From positions 9,310 to 15,603 of the forward strand of contig PMHU01000177.1 in NCBI GenBank assembly GCA_003156795.1: a stretch of DNA of 6,294 nucleotides, read 5' to 3'. The notes under the pieces were generated by a model. It was not told the DNA's origin, did no database searches, and saw only the letters and a program-made list of their open reading frames with translations. Made by a program: the position numbers and the translations under genes. Position 1 is the first letter of the stretch. Every line of letters starts with the position of its first letter. Shown piece after piece: positions 4,670 to 6,294 of this stretch. Source of the DNA: Acidimicrobiaceae bacterium. GTDB taxonomy: Bacteria; Actinomycetota; Acidimicrobiia; Acidimicrobiales; Palsa-688.

Positions 4670-5524
4670 TCAACCGCGGTCTAGGGCGGCCCGCATGACG
4701 GCCACGGCATCGCCGACGGCGGCGGGACCGCCGCCGTCGAGGAGGAGGCGCATGAGCATCGAGGCCACGACGACGCCGTCCGCTTCCGCCGCGGCCGCTG
4801 CGGCCTGGTCCGGCGTTGAGATCCCGAAGCCCATCACGACCGGCTTGTCCGTCACCGCCTTGAGCCTCTTGGCCAGCACCCGCGCCGACTCAGCGACCGA
4901 GGTCCGCTCACCGGTGACCCCCATGAGGTTGACCCCGTAAACGAACCCACGGGACCGTCGGCACAGCTCGGCCAACCGCTCCTCGGGTGTTACCGGGGCC
5001 GCGAGCAAGACCGCTTCGACACCCGCCTCGCTCGAAGTCCGCTCCCATTGGTCGGATTCCTCGAGCGGAAGGTCGGGGATGATGGCCCCTCGAACGCCCG
5101 CCTCGGCCAGCAGGCTGGAAAAGCGCACGTGGCCGGACCGGAAAACCAGGTTGTAGTAGGTCATGGCGACCAGCGGGACCGGCACGTCGACGCCACGAAG
5201 GCGATCCATGATCGACCCTGGGGTGGCGCCGCCTTCGAGGGCCCGCGTCGACGCCTCCTGGATGGTCGGCCCGTCCATGACCGGGTCGGAAAACGGTATG
5301 CCGATCTCGACGAGATCGGCTCCTCCGGCGACCATCGCGTGCAGCGCTTCCAACCAGTCCCAGCCCAGCCCCCCCGTCACATAGGTGACGAGGATCTTCC
5401 GTCCCGCCGAGCGCACTTCCCGAAGCCGGGCTTCCACCGGCACTCCCCGTTCGGCGTCAGGCGGCACACCCCGTCCGGCATCGGGCGCTCCGCCCCCGAC
5501 CCCCCGCGCCTGGCTGTCGGTCAT
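4670..5524 (-). CDS. trpA: Tryptophan synthase alpha chain
   Basis: The alpha subunit cleaves indole-3-glycerol phosphate to indole and glyceraldehyde-3-phosphate and channels indole to TrpB. From the ATG at 5524 the protein is 284 residues. Landmarks are KILVTYVTGG (43-52), VEIGIPFSDPVMDGPTIQ (72-89) with catalytic Glu73 and Asp84 (E. coli Glu49 and Asp60, same 11-residue spacing), YYNLVF, the loop VNLMGVTGER, and the phosphate-binding GFGIS near the C-terminus. The ATG overlaps the trpB stop as ATGA and has GAGG eight bases upstream, which fits translational coupling. The first 29 residues are a Gly/Pro/Asp-rich extension containing an 8-residue tandem repeat. A GTG at 5437 with GGGGAG five bases before it would start MEARLREV and give 255 residues, nearer the family norm. 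Both starts are plausible. The family call is certain. Confidence 0.96.
   Translation of the reverse strand: MTDSQARGVGGGAPDAGRGVPPDAERGVPVEARLREVRSAGRKILVTYVTGGLGWDWLEALHAMVAGGADLVEIGIPFSDPVMDGPTIQEASTRALEGGATPGSIMDRLRGVDVPVPLVAMTYYNLVFRSGHVRFSSLLAEAGVRGAIIPDLPLEESDQWERTSSEAGVEAVLLAAPVTPEERLAELCRRSRGFVYGVNLMGVTGERTSVAESARVLAKRLKAVTDKPVVMGFGISTPDQAAAAAAEADGVVVASMLMRLLLDGGGPAAVGDAVAVMRAALDRG
5435..5447 (-). promoter_or_regulatory. Alternative trpA start: GGGGAG ribosome-binding site plus GTG
   Basis: On the minus strand GGGGAG lies five bases before the GTG at 5437-5435. Initiation here would drop the repeat-bearing extension and give a 255-residue TrpA beginning close to the conserved first helix (MEARLREVRSAGRK). 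The competing ATG at 5524 has the operon-type overlap with trpB. The sequence does not settle which is used. Confidence 0.4.
5438..5485 (-). repeat. Two tandem 24-bp units in the trpA N-terminal extension
   Basis: Units 5485-5462 and 5461-5438 encode PDAGRGVP and PDAERGVP and differ at four of 24 bases by my count. Each carries CGGGG[T/A]GTGCCG, a Shine-Dalgarno-like run followed by a GTG. The second unit ends immediately before a possible GTG start at 5437, so the duplication lies exactly where it can affect which start codon is used. Confidence 0.65.
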
Positions 5525-6294
5525 CGCAGGATCCTCATCACCTGTTCGGCGTCCTTGTCCCCGCGCCCCGACAGGGTGACGAGCACGGTCGATCCGGCTG
5601 GTACTTCTCCGCTTCGGCTGGCGGCCGTCAGCCAGGCCAGGGCGTGGGCCGGCTCCAGGGCGGGGATTATGCCTTCGGTGCGCGACAAGAGCTGCAACGC
5701 TTCGAGCACCTCTTCGTCGGTCGCCGTCTCGTAGCGGGCCCGGCCGCTGTCTGACAGGTAGGCGTGTTCGGGTCCGATGCCGGGGTAGTCGAGACCTGCC
5801 GATATCGACTTGGCCTCGAGTATCTGACCCCATTCGTCCTGCAGCAGGTACGACTGCATCCCGTGCAGGACGCCCGGGATGCCGCGACCCATGGCCGAAC
5901 CGCCCGCAGCTTCCACACCGACCAGGAGGGCTCCCGTATCTACGAACCCGGCAAAGGTGCCGGCCGCATTCGACCCTCCGCCCACGCAAGCCAGCACCAG
6001 GTCGGGGTCGTCGCCGCCCAGGAGGGCCCGGCACTGCTCCCGAGCTTCGTCCCCGACTATCCGCTGAAACTCGCGAACCATCCACGGGTACGGGTGCGGT
6101 CCCATTACCGAACCGAGGCAGTAGTGGGTCGTCTCGACGGTCGCGACCCAGTCGCGCAAGGCTTCGTTGACGGCGTCCTTGAGGGTGCGGCTACCAGAAC
6201 TGACCGGGCGCACCTCGGCGCCCAGCAGCTGCATCCGGAAAACGTTGAGTTCCTGGCGCTCGATGTCCACCTCGCCCATGTAGACGACGCACTC
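5521..6294 (-). CDS. trpB: Tryptophan synthase beta chain, C-terminal part (5' end beyond the window)
   Basis: TrpB is the PLP enzyme that condenses indole with L-serine to tryptophan, in complex with TrpA. About 257 C-terminal residues of a roughly 400-residue protein are present. The frame stays open to the window edge (ECVVYMGEVDIERQ), so the internal ATG at 6279 is not the start. Visible motifs are ERQELNVFRMQLLGAEV, VETTHYCLGSVMGPHPYP, the PLP-phosphate loop GGGSNA, EPAHALAW, and the C-terminal SGRGDKD, whose Ser contacts the pyridine nitrogen in known structures. The PLP lysine and the catalytic Glu (E. coli Lys87 and Glu109) would lie outside the window. The TGA at 5521-5523 overlaps the trpA ATG by four bases, the standard trpBA arrangement. 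Nothing looks degenerate. Confidence 0.96.
   Translation of the reverse strand, partial: ECVVYMGEVDIERQELNVFRMQLLGAEVRPVSSGSRTLKDAVNEALRDWVATVETTHYCLGSVMGPHPYPWMVREFQRIVGDEAREQCRALLGGDDPDLVLACVGGGSNAAGTFAGFVDTGALLVGVEAAGGSAMGRGIPGVLHGMQSYLLQDEWGQILEAKSISAGLDYPGIGPEHAYLSDSGRARYETATDEEVLEALQLLSRTEGIIPALEPAHALAWLTAASRSGEVPAGSTVLVTLSGRGDKDAEQVMRILR

Noticed and set aside
5048..5734. 228-residue plus-strand frame opposite trpA and trpB
   Set aside because: Antisense shadow of two certain genes, with low-complexity Arg/Ser/Pro composition and no recognisable domain.
4670..6085. 471-residue open frame covering trpA and continuing upstream
   Set aside because: The part above 5524 is an Arg/Gly-rich shadow of trpB; trpA starts at 5524 or 5437.
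1..6294. CRISPR array, tRNA/rRNA, insertion sequence, phage or defence system
   Set aside because: No regularly spaced repeats, no tRNA-like cloverleaf, no transposase or integrase motifs, and every sizeable coding region is assigned to an ordinary family.

Overview
This is a GC-rich window (roughly 55-75 % GC in the 60-base blocks I counted by eye). Codon use, a leaderless-type promoter and the gene families point to an actinomycete (Actinomycetota). An uncultured soil lineage such as Acidimicrobiia would fit, but I cannot fix the taxonomy from sequence alone. The window holds ordinary metabolic and envelope genes. I see no CRISPR array, insertion sequence, tRNA, rRNA or phage gene, and no convincing new multi-gene system. 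The most unusual object is an abrupt gene-gene junction near 2867-2896.

Layout, left to right. (1) 16-897, minus: a secreted SGNH/GDSL esterase-type hydrolase, complete. (2) 898-1170: a divergent intergenic region with two tandem perfect hairpins and an 11-bp-period CTTCA direct repeat. (3) 1171-1917, plus: a membrane-anchored or exported DUF5666-like protein with Gly-rich linkers and a short collagen-like tail. (4) 1957-about 2895, minus: the C-terminal three quarters of a cytochrome P450, with I-helix, ExxR and haem-Cys motifs but no N-terminus. (5) About 2868-3287, minus: the N-terminal 140 residues of a YqgE/AlgH-family protein without its C-terminus. The two fragments meet out of frame inside a sequence of at most about 29-30 nt that can be read both as the P450 motif RRLRRLVSR and as the YqgE motif AGYAGWSAG. 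(6) 3419-4477, plus: a zinc-dependent glucose 1-dehydrogenase-type MDR enzyme. (7) 4478-4669: a convergent intergenic region with a 13-bp perfect inverted repeat and a dense G-quadruplex motif on the minus strand. (8) 4670-5524, minus: trpA. (9) 5521-6294, minus: the 3' part of trpB, running off the right edge.

How the genes relate. trpB and trpA overlap by the four bases ATGA and form the tail of a tryptophan operon; together they encode the alpha2beta2 tryptophan synthase. Glucose dehydrogenase faces them tail to tail and shows no functional link. The hydrolase and the DUF5666-like protein are divergent and both act at or outside the membrane. The P450/YqgE junction is either a genuine deletion or recombination that destroyed both genes, or an assembly chimera at a short shared word. 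In the second case, the parts left and right of about 2880 need not come from the same locus or organism, and synteny across that point should not be trusted.
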